From contig CABUDN010000049.1 of assembly GCA_902490355.1 (NCBI GenBank), positions 1 through 15,816 on the forward strand: a stretch of 15,816 bases of DNA. Direction: 5' to 3'. Below are positions 13,969 to 15,816 of the stretch, piece by piece (positions within the stretch are counted from its first letter, which is position 1; each line of letters starts with the position of its first letter). The position numbers and the translations under genes were made by a program. The notes beneath the pieces were generated by a model, which saw only the letters and a program-made list of their open reading frames with translations, searched no databases and was not told where the DNA came from. The DNA is from an uncultured Oscillibacter sp. GTDB lineage: Bacteria > Bacillota > Clostridia > Oscillospirales > Oscillospiraceae.

Positions 13969-14874
13969 TCACATATCGAAGCAGAGGTCGCTGCCTTGTT
14001 CCAAATTGTCTTGCTGGAATGCGGTGTTGATGGCGGAAAGCACCCGCTTTTTGTCCGCACTCCACAGCGGCGCCAGCAGATCCCGTTTGGCTCCGTCGCC
14101 GGTGAGACGATGGACCACCATCTCCCGGGGAATGTTCCGCAGGCATGCTTCCAAAATTTGAATATAGGCATTCTGTTCCAGGCACGTCACGGCTCCGGAA
14201 CGCCAGAGCGGTTCCAGGTCCGTGCCGCGCAGTACATGGAGCAAATGAAATTTGATACCGGAGGCTCCGCTCTTTCCGATATACCGGGCGGTTTCCACCA
14301 TCTGCTCCGGCGTCTCACCGGGCAGCCCCAGAATCTGATGGACGATGACGCTGATTCCCGCCGTCCGCAGCCGTTCTACCGCCTGATCAAATACGGACAG
14401 ATCGTAGCCCCGGCGGATCCAGGCGGCGCTTTCCGGATGAATCGTCTGCAGGCCCAGTTCCACCCATACCGGCTTGATGCGATTGAGTTCCGCCAGCAGG
14501 TCCACGGTTTCCTCCGGCAGGCAGTCGGGACGGGTGGCTACGGACAAAATCACCACATCCTCCGGTGCCATGGCGGCGGTATAGAGCTCCCGCAGCCGGG
14601 AAAGGGGAGCGTAAGTATTGGTGAAGGATTGGAAATAGGCAATGTACCGGGCGTTGGGACCGGCTTTGAAGGCGACCCGGGCCTTGGCAGCGGCCAGCTG
14701 ATCCGGAATGGGGCCGTGCTGGGCAAAGGCTCCGGCACCATCGCAAAAGATGCAGCCCCGGGTGCCCAGGGTTCCGTCCCGATTGGGGCAGGAACATCCC
14801 GAAGAGAGCGCCAGCTTGTAGACAGTTGTGCCATATTGTGCTTTGAGGTAGGCGCGCAGACGATTCCAGTACAT
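13969..14874 (-). CDS. TIGR01212-type radical SAM protein (YhcC/COG1242-like)
   Basis: A 301-residue radical SAM protein of the conserved TIGR01212/COG1242 group, whose biochemical function I do not know. The iron-sulfur motif is the group's spaced form: SCPNRDGTLGTRGCIFC, with C29, C41 and C44 as likely cluster ligands (C27 is extra). Also visible are FQSFTNTYAPL, a conserved VATRPDCLP, the ELGLQTIH segment and the GLPGETPEQM loop, all typical of the family, and length is normal. The ATG at 14874 follows GGAGG at eight bases. It is probably transcribed alone, divergent from the XRE regulator gene. The spore protein promoter lies in the 110-bp gap after its stop. No link to the glycyl-radical operon is apparent. 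Confidence 0.88.
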   Translation of the reverse strand: MYWNRLRAYLKAQYGTTVYKLALSSGCSCPNRDGTLGTRGCIFCDGAGAFAQHGPIPDQLAAAKARVAFKAGPNARYIAYFQSFTNTYAPLSRLRELYTAAMAPEDVVILSVATRPDCLPEETVDLLAELNRIKPVWVELGLQTIHPESAAWIRRGYDLSVFDQAVERLRTAGISVIVHQILGLPGETPEQMVETARYIGKSGASGIKFHLLHVLRGTDLEPLWRSGAVTCLEQNAYIQILEACLRNIPREMVVHRLTGDGAKRDLLAPLWSADKKRVLSAINTAFQQDNLEQGSDLCFDM

Positions 14875-14928
14875 GGGTGTTCCTCCATCTTTTTTGATTT
14901 TCCTCTTTTTTGCGGCGGTTTGATGCGT

Positions 14929-14934
14929 TATAAT
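14929..14934 (+). promoter_or_regulatory. Probable -10 element for the XRE-family gene
   Basis: TATAAT lies 78 bp upstream of the gene starting at 15012. Only a poor -35 (T-rich, about 14906-14911) is found at the proper spacing, so this promoter may be weak or activator-dependent. Confidence 0.4.
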
Positions 14935-15011
14935 AAAAAAATAAATGCAGCGTGGTGCATGGAAGGATGCGAATTCTTCCGGTGTTCCGCGCTTTTACAG
15001 GAGGTCTTCCC

Positions 15012-15464
15012 ATGATTACAATGGCACAGCGGATTGAGGCGCTCCGGGTGGAAAAGGGCCTGAGCCGTCCGCAGCTTTCCGCGGCGCTGGGTCTGCCCAG
15101 AAGTGCGATGGAGAAATTTGAAACGGGGCGTCAGACGCCTACCCAGGATCAGCAGAAGAAGCTGGCGGATTATTTCGGTGTCTCTCTGTTCTACCTTCGC
15201 GGGGAGAGCGACGACCGTACCCGGATGGAGTCCTGGCTCAGCGGCGCGGTGGATGAGCCTCCCGCTCCGCCTCGTCCGGCGGTACCCGCTGCTCCCCGGC
15301 CTGCATCCCGCCCCGCAGGGGAGGATGGTCCCATGCTCTCCGCATTTTTAAAAAGCAAGTCTTTTCAGGAGATGGTGCGTGCCACCGTGTTGGAGGTGTT
15401 GCGCTCTCCGGAGGGCGAAGAGCTGGTGCGCAAAGCCGTGCGCAAGGAACTGGAGCGGCGCTGA
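15012..15464 (+). CDS. XRE-family helix-turn-helix protein with C-terminal helical tail
   Basis: A 150-residue probable DNA-binding regulator. The N-terminal Cro/C1-type domain spans about 4-64: RIEALRVEKGLSRPQLSAAL, then LPRSAMEKFETGRQTPT as the recognition region, then LADYFGVSLFYLRGES, a common ending of this domain. A proline/alanine-rich linker (about 82-104) leads to a charged helical tail (about 108-150: FQEMVRATVLEVL, EELVRKAVRKELERR) that may mediate oligomerisation. The ATG at 15012 follows AGGAGG by seven bases; the upstream in-frame ATG at 14952 lacks a site. It is monocistronic, with its own -10 element and intrinsic terminator. The target genes are unknown. Confidence 0.88.
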   Translation: MITMAQRIEALRVEKGLSRPQLSAALGLPRSAMEKFETGRQTPTQDQQKKLADYFGVSLFYLRGESDDRTRMESWLSGAVDEPPAPPRPAVPAAPRPASRPAGEDGPMLSAFLKSKSFQEMVRATVLEVLRSPEGEELVRKAVRKELERR

Positions 15465-15477
15465 TCCATGCGAAAGA

Positions 15478-15509
15478 ACGGGAAGGTCTGGAAACCTTCC
15501 TGTTTTTTT
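15478..15509 (+). terminator. Rho-independent terminator of the XRE-family gene
   Basis: A hairpin with arms ACGGGAAGGT and ACCTTCCTGT (one G-U pair) and a six-base loop is followed by seven consecutive T at 15503-15509, about 14 bp after the stop codon. This is a standard intrinsic terminator. Confidence 0.9.
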
Positions 15510-15690
15510 GCCTTTTATTATAGTGAGCTGCCGGGAAAAATACCAGCCCGGAAAGAGCTGAGAAAAAGCAGAGAAAAATTCCGTTCTTTTCTGTGGAAAT
15601 TCCCTATGGACTTTTTCGCCTGGGTTTGGCAGAATCATTCCCTGTGCACCGCAGTTGGCGGGCTTTTTTGCTGTCAGTGGCAAAAACGAC
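15510..15690. other. Intergenic stretch without a recognised gene
   Basis: This lies between the terminator and the promoter of the last gene. It contains A/T-rich segments, short GC-rich repeats and a weak stem followed by T residues near 15655-15669. A - strand frame crossing it overlaps the XRE gene and the terminator and is not credible. No other feature is supported. Confidence 0.4.
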
Positions 15691-15719
15691 TTGAGATACT
15701 ATATCTTGTGTATTATAAT
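15691..15719 (+). promoter_or_regulatory. Sigma-A promoter with embedded NrdR-like box
   Basis: TTGAGA (15691-15696) and TATAAT (15714-15719) have a 17-bp spacer. Within it, ATACTATATCTTGTGT (15696-15711) matches 14 of 16 positions of the NrdR-box consensus as I recall it (acaCwAtATaTwGtgt). A weaker copy (10 of 16, 15728-15743) follows 32 bp on, matching the usual three-turn spacing of paired boxes. NrdR represses ribonucleotide reductase genes, in agreement with the gene that follows. Confidence 0.65.
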
Positions 15720-15779
15720 GGGAAACCGAACGAGATATACGGTGCGGCACTGCCGCACGGGACAATACGGGGGAGAAGT

Positions 15780-15816
15780 ATGAAAATTATTAAGCGCAAC
15801 GGAACGGAAGCGGTAT
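15780..15816 (+). CDS. nrdD: Partial: probable anaerobic ribonucleotide reductase (ATP-cone start)
   Basis: Only twelve codons lie inside the window, and they read MKIIKRNGTEAV, the typical opening of an N-terminal ATP-cone. In anaerobic Clostridia this start most often belongs to the class III (glycyl radical) ribonucleoside-triphosphate reductase NrdD. A GGGGAG ribosome binding site precedes the ATG, and the promoter carries NrdR-like boxes. A class I or II reductase with an ATP-cone cannot be excluded from twelve residues. Confidence 0.6.
   Translation, partial: MKIIKRNGTEAV

Noticed and set aside
15348..15683. - strand frame of 111 codons over the XRE gene 3' end
   Set aside because: It runs through the intrinsic terminator and opposite the XRE C-terminus, and has no start signal.
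1..15816. CRISPR arrays, insertion sequences, tRNA or rRNA genes
   Set aside because: No regular spacer-repeat pattern, transposase-like protein, terminal inverted repeats with target duplications, or cloverleaf sequence was noticed. The only repeated element is the triple operator, whose spacing is irregular.

Overview
The window reads as a Gram-positive, endospore-forming anaerobe of the Clostridia, most likely a gut Oscillospirales-type organism. Four things point that way. There is an alpha/beta-type small acid-soluble spore protein with a sigma-G-like promoter. There is an oxygen-sensitive glycyl radical enzyme with its activase. The last bases look like the start of a ribonucleotide reductase ATP-cone gene behind an NrdR-box-like promoter. 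Ribosome binding sites are strong AGGAGG types almost throughout. The genus is an inference. Bases 1-48 are not biological: they match an Illumina TruSeq i7 adapter with index, so the left end is a contig edge with untrimmed adapter.

Region 1 (about 267-3423, + strand, visibly more AT-rich than the rest) is a small operon: an AGCS-family sodium:amino-acid symporter, a possible 32-residue membrane peptide, a RidA-family enamine/imine deaminase, and a fold-type III PLP enzyme of the D-serine dehydratase / D-threonine aldolase family. Together they suggest uptake and breakdown of a D-amino acid such as D-serine, with RidA clearing the 2-aminoacrylate by-product. A gap of about 540 bp with two perfect hairpins separates this from the convergent operon.

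Region 2 (12015 down to 3965, - strand) is the centrepiece, an apparent six-gene operon. In transcription order it holds a 12-TM-type permease, a HyuA-like hydantoinase/oxoprolinase ATPase without a HyuB partner, a small HExxH protein resembling ImmA/IrrE metallopeptidases, a three-TM protein with a PH-like tail, a glycyl radical enzyme of the Cys-x-Glu (eliminase/dehydratase) class, and its radical SAM activase. Gaps run from 81 bp to a 4-bp ATGA overlap. A divergent LacI-family regulator (12398-13453) with a textbook sigma-A promoter sits upstream, and the 382-bp intergenic region holds three exact copies of an 18-bp pseudo-palindromic operator. I do not recognise this gene combination as a described pathway. 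It is the best candidate here for an undescribed catabolic system: substrate imported, possibly ATP-dependently ring-opened, then cleaved by radical chemistry.

Region 3 (13454-15816) is chromosomal housekeeping: the spore protein, a TIGR01212-type radical SAM protein, an XRE-type helix-turn-helix protein with its own terminator, and the truncated start of a probable anaerobic ribonucleotide reductase. No tRNA, rRNA, CRISPR array or insertion sequence was seen.
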